Shown here one piece after another: positions 1 to 6,476 of a stretch of 7,962 nt of DNA (within the stretch, counting starts at the first letter, position 1; every line of letters begins with the position of its first letter). Below the pieces are notes generated by a model. That model had not been told where the DNA came from and did no database searches. It worked only from the letters and a program-made list of their open reading frames with translations. A program made the translations under genes and the position numbers. The stretch is from contig JALZVZ010000215.1 in assembly GCA_023299945.1 (NCBI GenBank), forward strand, positions 1 to 7,962, in the 5' to 3' direction. This DNA comes from Altererythrobacter sp. (lineage in GTDB: Bacteria; Pseudomonadota; Alphaproteobacteria; Sphingomonadales; Sphingomonadaceae).

Positions 1-179
1 ATGCCGCCAACATCATCGCTGCTTTGCACCGCGAGATAGGCGCTGCCGCACCAACGGCGGCACATTTCGCAATGGCATGCCTCAAGATGCGGCTTTGATG
101 GAACCATTGTGATCGTCACAGCGCCGCAAAGGCAGTGTCCAGAAAGCTTTGGTCCAGAATATGAAGTGTCGCTCATCAT
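1..179 (-). CDS. GFA-family (CENP-V/GFA) zinc protein, N-terminal part, cut by the window edge
   Basis: Reading the minus strand from ATG at 179 (or the adjacent second ATG at 176) gives 59 residues with no stop before the window edge. They carry the GFA signature: Cys16-x-Cys18 in a GHCLCGAV context, then Cys35-x-Cys37-x-x-Cys40 in ACHCEMCRRW, the zinc-binding cysteines of this fold. The distance from Cys18 to Cys35 is 17 residues, the same as in the complete GFA protein at 1181-1588. The family takes its name from glutathione-dependent formaldehyde-activating enzyme, but most members have no proven substrate, so only the fold is assigned. A purine-rich GAGAAG (181-186) lies upstream and fits the second ATG better. 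An in-frame TAG at 213-215 limits the start. An extra Cys44 (usually Thr or Ser in similar proteins, from memory) follows the motif. The gene diverges from the lipoprotein gene at 294. The C-terminal Cys pair lies outside the window. Confidence 0.85.
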   Translation of the reverse strand, partial: MMSDTSYSGPKLSGHCLCGAVTITMVPSKPHLEACHCEMCRRWCGSAYLAVQSSDDVGG

Positions 180-293
180 GCTTCTCGCTTTGTTGCCCCG
201 GATTTTGCAGCGCTATCTTAGCCTCCATTCTAGGGATAATCCACTGTTAGGCCATAGCTTACCATTTGTATGGACTCGCCAAATGGTGAGCAC

Positions 294-776
294 ATGTTTA
301 GAGTTGACGTCATGACGTTGAATACCACCTGCACGGCTATTCTTGCCGCCGCCTTTTCCTTGGCCGGATGCACAGGTTCTGATGAAGAAATCGTCACAGC
401 TTTTGATGGAATTGAGCCGCGCGAAGTGGTCACTTTGAGCGGTACGGAACCGTTCTGGAATGCCACCGTTCAAGGCGCCGAGCTAACCTACACTACGCCG
501 GAAAACTTGAGCGGAACCACCACGCAAGTTACTCGTTTTGCAGGCAATGGCGGACTTAGTTTTGCGGGCACATTGGATGGTCAGGAATTAAGCGCCATGG
601 TCACTCCGGGCGAGTGCAGTGATGGGATGAGCGAGGCGATTTATCCTTTTACCGCAACGGTCCAATTGGGCGATGCGCTGCTCACCGGATGCGCTTACAC
701 AGACAGACAGCCCCATAGTGATCCCGAACCCTCAGCACAGGCGGGATCTGAACCAATAGAAGAAGAGCCAGCATGA
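294..776 (+). CDS. COG3650-like lipoprotein of unknown function
   Basis: About 160 residues with a lipoprotein signal: a short n-region with Arg3, a hydrophobic stretch (about 14-24) and a lipobox LAGC with the lipidated Cys at 26. The mature part has a GTEPFW motif (50-55), a TPE element (68-70) and CSDGMS (108-113). These resemble a family of small envelope proteins grouped as COG3650 that I know only as uncharacterised. Cys108 and Cys133 could form a disulfide. The C-terminal 25 residues are acidic and rich in Pro and Ser. The start is uncertain: ATGs at 270, 294 and 312 are all open. I chose 294 because it gives the signal peptide a positive charge and has GGTGAG just upstream, although the spacing is short. 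The ATG at 312 has AGAG at about 8 nt. The stop overlaps the next ATG (ATGA), which suggests translational coupling with the membrane protein that follows. The 180-293 spacer to the divergent GFA gene holds a GATAAT (235-240), but I could not pair it with a well-spaced -35. Confidence 0.8.
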   Translation: MFRVDVMTLNTTCTAILAAAFSLAGCTGSDEEIVTAFDGIEPREVVTLSGTEPFWNATVQGAELTYTTPENLSGTTTQVTRFAGNGGLSFAGTLDGQELSAMVTPGECSDGMSEAIYPFTATVQLGDALLTGCAYTDRQPHSDPEPSAQAGSEPIEEEPA

Positions 777-1156
777 ATGATAACAGCCTTGGGCCAGCCA
801 AAGATCAGAAGATTTGGCGGCGGTTCTTTTACGCTGCTGCAACCTTCAATTTCCTGATCGGATTGGCGGGAATGTTAATCCCGGAATCGACACTGGATGG
901 GCGTATGATTGGCGTGCTCGTCTTTGCCTTTGGCGTGATTTATTGGCTTGTGGCGCGCGATCCCATTCGCTTTGCGCCCGTGCTTTGGGCAGGCGTTATT
1001 GGCAAGCTTGGCGTTGTTGGCCTGCTCGGCCCACGTACATTTATAGACGGCGGAGAGCCAATATTGCTGGTTGTTCTGGCAGGTGATTTGCTGTTCGCAT
1101 TGGGCTTTCTTGCCTATCTGTTTAACCGCGATGAAGCGGGTGAAGATACAATTTAG
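773..1156 (+). CDS. small four-helix inner-membrane protein, unknown function
   Basis: The 127 residues contain four predicted membrane helices at about 18-37, 45-61, 67-85 and 96-116. The N-terminus is short and basic (KDQKIWRR) and the C-terminus acidic. The size and helix count recall DoxX-like or DUF4345-like small membrane proteins, but I see no diagnostic motif and leave the function open. The ATG overlaps the stop of the upstream lipoprotein by 4 nt, and the GFA gene starts 24 nt downstream, so the three genes are probably one operon. The context suggests an envelope role, but that is inference. Confidence 0.85.
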   Translation: MNDNSLGPAKDQKIWRRFFYAAATFNFLIGLAGMLIPESTLDGRMIGVLVFAFGVIYWLVARDPIRFAPVLWAGVIGKLGVVGLLGPRTFIDGGEPILLVVLAGDLLFALGFLAYLFNRDEAGEDTI

Positions 1157-1180
1157 ACACGCAATTCGGGGAGTGCGACA

Positions 1181-1588
1181 ATGGGATTGACCGGCCAATG
1201 CCTATGCGGCGATGTGAGTTACACCGTCAGCGCCGAGCCGCTGATGTGCGTCACCTGCCATTGTAAAAATTGCCAGCGCCAGGCGGGCAGTGCTTTGTCG
1301 ATTATCATCGGTGTTCCCGAAGACAGCGTTGCAATCACTGGCGAGGTAAAAACCTACAATGACACAGGTGATACCGGCGCGACCGTTCGGCGGCAGTTCT
1401 GTCCCAATTGCGGCTCGCCTGTGTTCACGCGGCTCCAGCATGAGGGCGCGCCCCTGTTTATCAAAGCGGGCACTTTGGATGATACATCCAGCTTAAAGCC
1501 GCAATTTCATTGCTACACCAAAAGCGCGCAAAGCTGGGTTGAGCTGGGCGATCTGCCGCAATTTGAAACGGTGCCAGACGGGCTTTAA
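1181..1588 (+). CDS. GFA-family (CENP-V/GFA domain) zinc protein
   Basis: The 135 residues are typical of a single-domain GFA protein. All seven expected cysteines are present: Cys7 and Cys9 (QCLCG), Cys26, Cys28 and Cys31 (TCHCKNCQR), and Cys74 and Cys77 (FCPNCGSPVF). In this family, which includes glutathione-dependent formaldehyde-activating enzyme, they form one structural and one active-site zinc centre. The C-terminal segment with an IKAGTLDD element is also typical. Formaldehyde/glutathione chemistry is only one possibility, since most homologues are uncharacterised. A good ribosome binding site, GGGGAG (1168-1173), lies 7 nt before the ATG. It is the last gene of the plus-strand set starting at 294. 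It converges on the Mpo1-like gene, and the two stop codons overlap in TTAA (1585-1588). It is a probable paralogue of the partial GFA gene at 1-179. Confidence 0.93.
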   Translation: MGLTGQCLCGDVSYTVSAEPLMCVTCHCKNCQRQAGSALSIIIGVPEDSVAITGEVKTYNDTGDTGATVRRQFCPNCGSPVFTRLQHEGAPLFIKAGTLDDTSSLKPQFHCYTKSAQSWVELGDLPQFETVPDGL

Positions 1589-1947
1589 TTGGCAGAGCGG
1601 GTTTGTGAGTTAACCTCGGCGCGTTCCAATTCCTTGCCAATATTTCCCGTCAGCCAGCAAAACCACATTTTGAAATCCGCCAATAGCGACCACAGCGGAT
1701 AGGTGAATGTTGCAGGCCGGTTCTTCTCAACCGTGAAATGCGCCAGCCATGCAAAGAAATACCCTGCCAGCGGCATTGCCAATAGCCACAGCCATGCCCC
1801 GCTAATCGTAGCAAAGATTGCTATCGCCACCACCAGCGTGGTGCCAATATAATGCAAAGCGCGTGTGCGCGGCAGGCTGTGCTCGGCCAAATAAAAGGGC
1901 CAAAATTCCGCAAAGCTGGTGTAAGTCTTGGTTTCCGATTGGGTCAT
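1585..1947 (-). CDS. DUF962 / Mpo1-like membrane protein
   Basis: The 120 residues match the small bacterial DUF962 proteins. There is a short N-terminus, then FWPFYLAEHSLPRTRALHYIGT with the conserved His23-x-x-Pro26 and His32, a hydrophobic segment (about 36-66, probably two helices or a re-entrant hairpin), then His70 followed by EKNRP (74-78), and a final hydrophobic WSLLADFKMW region. In yeast, the founding member Mpo1 is an Fe(II)-dependent dioxygenase that shortens 2-hydroxy fatty acids by one carbon, with conserved histidines as metal ligands. The bacterial role is inferred. Its ATG lies 9 nt after the stop of the S41 peptidase gene, so the two are probably co-transcribed. No strong ribosome binding site is visible (AAGCGG), so reinitiation after the upstream stop is plausible. 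Its stop overlaps that of the convergent GFA gene. Confidence 0.88.
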   Translation of the reverse strand: MTQSETKTYTSFAEFWPFYLAEHSLPRTRALHYIGTTLVVAIAIFATISGAWLWLLAMPLAGYFFAWLAHFTVEKNRPATFTYPLWSLLADFKMWFCWLTGNIGKELERAEVNSQTRSAN

Positions 1948-1956
1948 ATATGCCGC

Positions 1957-3417
1957 TTAGAAAAGTCCTGGAACTTCATATTGTGCAGATGTCGGGCGCT
2001 CTGGGCGCAGTGGCTCGCGAACGGTGCGCACGCTTTGTGTGGTTCGCGTTGTCCCGCCGGTAATAGGTGTGCAGGTTCGCCCGCCGAGGAAGTCCAATGC
2101 GCGCGCAATTGAACTTTCTGATGGATCACCAAACGGTGTAAATATGTCATCTGCGGCTTGGCACGTGTTTGGCATCACACTGGCAAGCCCAGTGAAGTAA
2201 TCGCCATTTCCGTCAGCATTGAGCGTCTGGAAGGTGACGGCACGGATCCTTAAATCACATTCGGCAAGGTCGAAGCCGAACTGGCCAACCGGCTTGCCCG
2301 AAGTGTTTGAACCAACCAACGCCATGCCATCGCCGACATAAGGGATCATGGAATTGGTCACAAGCTCGCTAGCGGAGGCGGTGCTGCCCGTGCCAATCAC
2401 AGCAATCTTTGTGGGCTGAATTGCGTTCAATTCATTTTGGAACAGTTCGGTCGAGTTTTCCGAAGATTTTGACGCGCGCAATACGGTTTCGCTCCAAACC
2501 TGCCCAATCCGTCCAGCGCCCATGAGGTCGCCCATCGTATCTGCAACGCTTACCAATCCGCCGCCATTATATCGCAAATCAAGGATCAGTTCGGAAACGC
2601 CTTCTTGCCGGAATTCGGCGAATGCGTCGCGCAGCTGATCAGCAGCATCTGATACAATAAAAGTGCGTAGGTTGAGATAGCCGACTTTCTTGCCTCCATC
2701 ATCAAGGATGAGAGTGCCATAACGATCAGAGATTGGATCAAGCGCAAAATCGGTCTTGGTAATTGCTAGCTCGCTTGTGACGCCTTCTAATGTGACGAAA
2801 CGCAGCACACGGGTCACACCAGCATCGGCAGGGCCAAGCGCATTGATCACAGCTTGCGGCCCGCCCGAAGCCAATAGCGATGCCACCGTTTGCAGGTTTG
2901 AGCTATCGATGCCGATAGCCAAAAGCTCTGTGCCGCGGTCCATGCCCGCTGCAAAACCAGGGGCCGTTTCAAAGGACTCGAGTAGAAAAACGCGGTTATT
3001 GGCCGTGTCATAAGCGAGGCGAATTCCAAAACCGGCGCTAGAGCCTGAATTGATTAGCTCGTTCTCTTCTTGAATTGAGGTGGCAAAGGTAAAGCCTTTG
3101 TCTACCGACTGCGCGCGTGCTGGTGCCACTCGCGCATCGAGGTATGATTGAACGTCTGTGAAACTGGCTGCATTGACCGCATTGTCGAGCAGATCGGGAA
3201 AGAGGTACCATTCGTTGAGCACATCATTGGCAAAGTTAATTTGTTGAGAGGCTGAGCATGCGTCGGTGCCGCTTGTGCCGCCAGAGCTGCCGCCGCCACC
3301 AGCGGTAATCGGATTGCTGGAGCCCTCACCTCCGCAAGCCACAAGCGCAAAGGCGAGGGCGGTAGACAGGGCGCCTCGGGCATATAAGGTGGGGCGAGCA
3401 AAACGGGTGGCGGTCAT
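1957..3417 (-). CDS. S41-family (C-terminal processing type) serine peptidase, lipoprotein
   Basis: 486 residues. A basic n-region and hydrophobic core lead to the lipobox LVAC, with lipidated Cys28. A Gly/Ser linker follows (about 39-50). Next come an N-terminal helical segment around 58-105 (NEWYLFPDLL), a PDZ-like domain around 129-222 and the S41 catalytic domain around 243-440. The catalytic region shows LDLRYNGGG (279-287), STASASELV with the probable nucleophile Ser348 (by alignment to the middle Ser of the SASASE motif of E. coli Prc), and SGKPVG with the general-base Lys375. The Ser-Lys distance is 27 residues against 25 in Prc as I recall it. A Cys-containing, Thr/Arg-rich tail (about 448-486) follows. 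It probably degrades or processes proteins in the periplasm, anchored to a membrane; the substrate is unknown. A clear ribosome binding site, GGGAGA (3427-3432), lies 9 nt before the ATG. The gene heads a probable operon with the Mpo1-like gene. Confidence 0.92.
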   Translation of the reverse strand: MTATRFARPTLYARGALSTALAFALVACGGEGSSNPITAGGGGSSGGTSGTDACSASQQINFANDVLNEWYLFPDLLDNAVNAASFTDVQSYLDARVAPARAQSVDKGFTFATSIQEENELINSGSSAGFGIRLAYDTANNRVFLLESFETAPGFAAGMDRGTELLAIGIDSSNLQTVASLLASGGPQAVINALGPADAGVTRVLRFVTLEGVTSELAITKTDFALDPISDRYGTLILDDGGKKVGYLNLRTFIVSDAADQLRDAFAEFRQEGVSELILDLRYNGGGLVSVADTMGDLMGAGRIGQVWSETVLRASKSSENSTELFQNELNAIQPTKIAVIGTGSTASASELVTNSMIPYVGDGMALVGSNTSGKPVGQFGFDLAECDLRIRAVTFQTLNADGNGDYFTGLASVMPNTCQAADDIFTPFGDPSESSIARALDFLGGRTCTPITGGTTRTTQSVRTVREPLRPERPTSAQYEVPGLF

Positions 3418-3664
3418 TGTCGAGAATCTCCCAAAACGGCGGGTGTGCGCCGCTCAATAGTGGCGAATTACTCCCACAAAGGATTGCGCAGGGTCAATGC
3501 ACAAACGTCCGCAGGCATCGAATTCGCTCCATTTTGGAGTTATTTTGCAAGATTTACGGACAGTTTACGGGGAAAACTGCTCAAAACGCCCTTGGTGCAC
3601 CTCGTAAGCGCAGTTTTTAGCGCCTAGCTTATAAATGAGAACAAAGAGGATAGATTGTAACACT
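3418..3664. promoter_or_regulatory. divergent intergenic spacer between the S41 peptidase and PEBP genes
   Basis: No coding region is convincing here, and 247 bp is long for this compact window. It must hold promoters for both flanking genes. Visible elements are the palindrome CGAATTCG (3519-3526); a small hairpin CTCCA-TTT-TGGAG (3527-3539) followed by a T-rich stretch; the direct repeat TTTACGG at 3553-3559 and 3564-3570, 11 bp apart; and an overlapping inverted repeat CAGTTT (3561-3566) / AAACTG (3574-3579). TATAAA at 3630-3635 could be a -10 box for the plus-strand gene, without a clear -35. These are sequence observations; regulatory function is inferred. Confidence 0.45.
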
Positions 3665-4249
3665 ATGAGCGTGCCCGACTGGCTCCAATCTGCTTTACCC
3701 ACTGCCGCGCAGCATGCCGGATTGGCTGTCTGCGCGCTGGGTGATGCCCGCAGTTTTGAACGCGGAGGCCTGAAATTAACCAGCCCAGCTTTTGCTGCTG
3801 GCGAGGAATTGGACCCCTGCTTTACCGCCGATGAGGAGGACGCTGTTGCGCCGCCATTGGAATGGAGCGCGCCGCCGCCTGGCGCGCAAGAAATCGTTAT
3901 TATCGTCGAGGATGCAACAGACACCTCGGCTGAGCCAAAATGCCATTGGCTCGTATGGGGGCTGCCTGGGCAGCGCGGCAAAATTCTCGAAGGGGAAGCG
4001 CCGCCGCGCTCCGGCAAAAACGCCAAGGGCAATTCAGAATGGCTATTGCCCGAATTGCCTGCCGGTGAAACCCACACATTTGTATTCCAACTTTTCGCGC
4101 TCGATCTGCCATTGACCCTCATGCCGGGGGCCTCACGGAAAAAACTGATCGCGGAAGTGGAGGGGCATGTCATGGCCAGCTCAGTGCTGGTCGCCCAATA
4201 CACCTCGTCGCCTGAAGAAGAGGGCGATTGGGATGACGAAGAAGACTGA
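3665..4249 (+). CDS. PEBP-family protein (YbhB/YbcL, Raf-kinase-inhibitor-like)
   Basis: 194 residues from ATG 3665. The PEBP fold is shown by LTSPAF (38-43), APPLEWSAPPPG (62-73), a IVIIVED strand (77-83), the conserved His94-Trp95 of the ligand pocket, GKNAKGN (117-123) and the PAGETHTFVFQLFALD element (132-147). The usual DPDAP of bacterial YbhB-like proteins is replaced by EDATD (82-86), so the anion-binding pocket may differ. The protein is longer than the typical ~160 residues because of about 35 extra N-terminal residues and a very acidic C-terminal tail (EEEGDWDDEED). No signal peptide is visible, so it is probably cytoplasmic. The biochemical role of bacterial PEBPs is largely unknown. 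An in-frame ATG at 3635 would add 10 residues but has no ribosome binding site and overlaps a possible -10 box. AGAGGA (3645-3650) lies somewhat far from 3665. The SWIB gene follows after 31 nt, probably in the same transcript. Confidence 0.85.
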   Translation: MSVPDWLQSALPTAAQHAGLAVCALGDARSFERGGLKLTSPAFAAGEELDPCFTADEEDAVAPPLEWSAPPPGAQEIVIIVEDATDTSAEPKCHWLVWGLPGQRGKILEGEAPPRSGKNAKGNSEWLLPELPAGETHTFVFQLFALDLPLTLMPGASRKKLIAEVEGHVMASSVLVAQYTSSPEEEGDWDDEED

Positions 4250-4280
4250 TTTAGTGTCAGAACATTGAAAGGAAAATACT

Positions 4281-4532
4281 ATGGCTGGCAAAAACAACGC
4301 GCTGCAAAAGCCCGTAACTCTTACAGGCGATCTTGAGAACGTAATCGGCAAAGGTCCTATGACCCGCGCTGAAGTGACCTCAAAGATCTGGGTCTATATC
4401 AAGGCGAACAACCTGCAAGATGCCAAAGACAAGCGTCAGATCAATCCTGATGCGAAATTGAGCGCAGTGATCGGTAAAGACCAGATCTCTATGTTCAAGA
4501 TGACGGCTGCGGTGTCTAAGCACCTCACCTAA
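4281..4532 (+). CDS. small SWIB/MDM2-domain protein
   Basis: The 83 residues consist almost entirely of one SWIB domain. It begins with a short basic Lys/Asn-rich segment, then an LTGDLENVIGKGPMTRAEVTSK region (about 14-35), the helix KIWVYIKANNLQD (35-47), the KRQINPDAKL element (51-60) and a C-terminal FKMTAAVSKHL helix. These are characteristic features of the stand-alone SWIB proteins found in alphaproteobacteria, chlamydiae and plant organelles. In eukaryotes the domain is part of SWI/SNF remodelling complexes; in bacteria a DNA- or nucleoid-associated role is suspected. The ribosome binding region AAAGGAAA (4268-4275) is well placed. It lies 31 nt downstream of the PEBP gene and is followed by a strong hairpin, so it is probably the end of that transcript. 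Confidence 0.93.
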   Translation: MAGKNNALQKPVTLTGDLENVIGKGPMTRAEVTSKIWVYIKANNLQDAKDKRQINPDAKLSAVIGKDQISMFKMTAAVSKHLT

Positions 4533-4553
4533 GTCTAGTCATTGTGACTTCGA

Positions 4554-4591
4554 AAGGGCCGGCGGCGCGTTTTAGCGTTCCGCCGGCTCTT
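4554..4591. terminator. GC-rich hairpin between convergent genes, probable bidirectional terminator
   Basis: Arms 4554-4565 and 4580-4591 form a 12-bp stem with a perfect GCCGGCGG/CCGCCGGC core and one G-U pair. CGC (4566-4568) can pair further with GCG (4575-4577) across a TTTTA-containing loop. It sits between the ends of the SWIB gene (plus) and the DoxX gene (minus), where a shared terminator is expected. The T-tracts after the stem are short on both strands, so termination may be weak. Confidence 0.65.
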
Positions 4592-4604
4592 CACGTTTGG
4601 TTGC

Positions 4605-5087
4605 TTAGGTTGTTTCGCGTCGCTTAAATGGCCAGTCCACAGCGCCGCTTACCCATAAGGCCAGCCAGATAAAGATCGGCTGCGCGATCATGCGCGGGAT
4701 ATGATAGGCTAGGCCTGCTCCATCGCTCATCGCCCAACCCACTGTTTCGCTGTCCATCATCAAATGGTTGATATTGGCAGGCCATACGCACAGCGCATAT
4801 AGAGCAAGCCCAATTCCGCCCGCTTTGCGCAGAGGCGTTGAGAATGGCTGGAGCAGGGCAATCGCGCCAGCAATCTCGGCGATGCCTGTCCAGTAAACCA
4901 CCGCTTCCGGGAATGGCACCCAATCCGGCGTGATCGCCAAAAAGCTGGCAGGTGCCACGACATGAGCATAGCCCGCATAAGCGTATAACACTGCAAGAAG
5001 CACGCATAATGCGATACGGATATACCAACTAAGAGTGCGCTCGTTCTGCCGGTCGGTTGGGTGTTTAGTATGGGCTAGATTTGTCAT
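4605..5087 (-). CDS. DoxX-family membrane protein
   Basis: 160 residues with four predicted membrane helices at about 21-43, 60-79, 88-107 and 130-150, after a polar N-terminus of 20 residues. Features typical of DoxX-like proteins are YAYAGYAHVVAP (35-46), ITPDWVPFPE (52-61), YWTGIAEIAGAIALL (65-79) and the PANINH end of helix 3 (103-108). The family is named for a subunit of an archaeal thiosulfate:quinone oxidoreductase, but most bacterial members are uncharacterised; some mycobacterial ones act in thiol/redox stress complexes. No clear ribosome binding site precedes the ATG. It diverges from the dipeptidase gene with only 54 bp between the starts and converges on the SWIB gene across a hairpin. 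Confidence 0.85.
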   Translation of the reverse strand: MTNLAHTKHPTDRQNERTLSWYIRIALCVLLAVLYAYAGYAHVVAPASFLAITPDWVPFPEAVVYWTGIAEIAGAIALLQPFSTPLRKAGGIGLALYALCVWPANINHLMMDSETVGWAMSDGAGLAYHIPRMIAQPIFIWLALWVSGAVDWPFKRRETT

Positions 5088-5141
5088 AGCATCGCGTTAC
5101 ACTCAGATTCGATAAACGACAAACATGCTGGAGAATGAAAT

Positions 5142-6476
5142 ATGAAAACTGCTGCCCTGTTTGCCTCCAGTTGCTTAATCGCTGGATTGTTCGTTTCCGC
5201 TCCGCTCAGCGCGCAGGAGACTGAGGGTGAAAACCTCGCGGCGCCCGGAGCTGAAGTGACAGCGCCGACAATGACTGCGGAGCAAGCAACCGCTATGGCC
5301 GCTTTAAAGGCAGCGCCCGTGTTCGACGGGCATAATGATGTGCCGTTCCAATTGCGCGGGCGGTTCGACAATCAAATTAATGCGCTCGACTTTAATGACA
5401 CCACAGGGACGGGCGAGACCCATCCCGCAGGCCGCGTCATGCACACCGATTTGGCGCGGCTGAAAACCGGCATGGTTGGAGCGCAATATTGGTCGGTCTA
5501 TGTCCCTGCGTCCTTGGATGAACCCGAAGCCGTCGTGATGACAATGGAGCAGATCGACGTCACCAAACGCTTGATCGCGCGCTATCCTGAAACTCTGCAA
5601 TTGGCGCTGACCGCTGATGAGGTGGAAAGCGCCGTACGCGAAGGCAAGATCGCGTCGATGATAGGGATGGAAGGCGGACATTCCATCGGCTCCAGCCTTG
5701 GGGTGTTGCGGCAAATGTATGATTTAGGCGCGCGTTATATGACGCTGACCCATTCCAAAAACACCCCTTGGGCAGACAGTGCGACAGACGCGCCACAGCA
5801 TAATGGGCTCACCGATTTTGGCCGTGCGATGATCCAAGAAATGAACCGCATCGGCATGCAAGTTGATCTCAGCCATGTCAGTGAAAAAACGATGATGGAT
5901 GTGCTGGATACGGCTAAGGCTCCGGTGATTTTCAGCCATTCCGGCGCCCGCGCGATCAATGGCCATGCGCGCAATGTGCCCGATAGCGTGCTTGCGCGCC
6001 TGCCCGAAAATGGCGGGGTTGTGATGGTGGTCGGCCTGCCCGGCTTCTTGAGTGAAGATATGCGCCAATGGTATTCGCAGCGGCAGGCGGAAATCGCCCG
6101 GCTTGAGGCGCTCTATCAAGGGCAACCTGAGCTGGTTACCTCAAGAGTGGAAAAATGGGATGCAGCCAATCCTGATCCCACCGCGACGATCTCCGACATG
6201 GCCGATCATATTGACCATATTCGCGAGGTGGCGGGCGTGGAATATATTGGCATTGGCGGGGATTATGACGGCATGCCAACGGGGCCTGAAGGGATGGAGG
6301 ATGTCACCGGCTATCCGGCTCTCTTCACCGAATTGGCGCGCCGCGGTTATTCGCAAGTCGAACTAGAACTGATCGCGTTTCACAACGCTATGCGAGCCCT
6401 TCGCGAGGCAGAGAAATATGCGGCCAGTCAGCGCGGAGCGTCTCCTATTGAAGTGCTTATTGACCGCGAGGATTGA
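5142..6476 (+). CDS. secreted M19 (membrane/renal dipeptidase family) zinc dipeptidase
   Basis: 444 residues. A classical signal peptide has a KTA n-region, a hydrophobic core (about 5-20) and likely cleavage after LSA (residue 24), so the enzyme is exported. By comparison with human renal dipeptidase, the binuclear zinc ligands are all present: His64 and Asp66 (DGHNDVP), bridging Glu177 (GMEGGHS), His245 (DLSHVS) and His266 (FSHSGAR). Arg277-Asn278 (RNVPD) and Asp374 (IGGDYDG) are also conserved. The family hydrolyses dipeptides, in some members also D-amino-acid-containing dipeptides or beta-lactams of the carbapenem type; the substrate here is unknown. A segment around 304-350, rich in Glu, Arg and Gln, is a probably helical insertion before the final catalytic Asp. 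The ribosome binding site GGAGAA (5130-5135) lies 6 nt before the ATG. The stop codon directly abuts the stop of the 50-aa gene on the other strand. Confidence 0.95.
   Translation: MKTAALFASSCLIAGLFVSAPLSAQETEGENLAAPGAEVTAPTMTAEQATAMAALKAAPVFDGHNDVPFQLRGRFDNQINALDFNDTTGTGETHPAGRVMHTDLARLKTGMVGAQYWSVYVPASLDEPEAVVMTMEQIDVTKRLIARYPETLQLALTADEVESAVREGKIASMIGMEGGHSIGSSLGVLRQMYDLGARYMTLTHSKNTPWADSATDAPQHNGLTDFGRAMIQEMNRIGMQVDLSHVSEKTMMDVLDTAKAPVIFSHSGARAINGHARNVPDSVLARLPENGGVVMVVGLPGFLSEDMRQWYSQRQAEIARLEALYQGQPELVTSRVEKWDAANPDPTATISDMADHIDHIREVAGVEYIGIGGDYDGMPTGPEGMEDVTGYPALFTELARRGYSQVELELIAFHNAMRALREAEKYAASQRGASPIEVLIDRED

Noticed and set aside
3..98. Plus-strand open frame at the window start that could be the C-terminal end of an upstream gene
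   Set aside because: The minus strand over the same bases encodes an unmistakable GFA cysteine motif with a start at 179/176, so the plus frame is a shadow.
205..240. TTGCAG and GATAAT as a promoter for the lipoprotein gene
   Set aside because: The spacing of 24 bp is too long for a sigma-70 pair; the GATAAT alone is not enough.
3635..3664. Ten-residue N-terminal extension of the PEBP protein from ATG 3635
   Set aside because: No ribosome binding site precedes it, and it overlaps a possible -10 box; the extension does not resemble a signal peptide.
3565..4203. 212-residue minus-strand open frame antisense to the PEBP gene
   Set aside because: Its composition (Ser/Ala/Pro-rich, no recognisable motif) is that of an antisense shadow, while the plus frame has clear PEBP motifs.
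5084..5371. Minus-strand 95-residue open frame over the dipeptidase start
   Set aside because: It lies opposite the signal peptide of a well-supported M19 gene, has no motif, and overlaps the DoxX start.
5304..6125. Several minus-strand frames of 78-136 residues inside the dipeptidase gene
   Set aside because: They are antisense to catalytic motifs of M19; no ribosome binding site or domain supports them.
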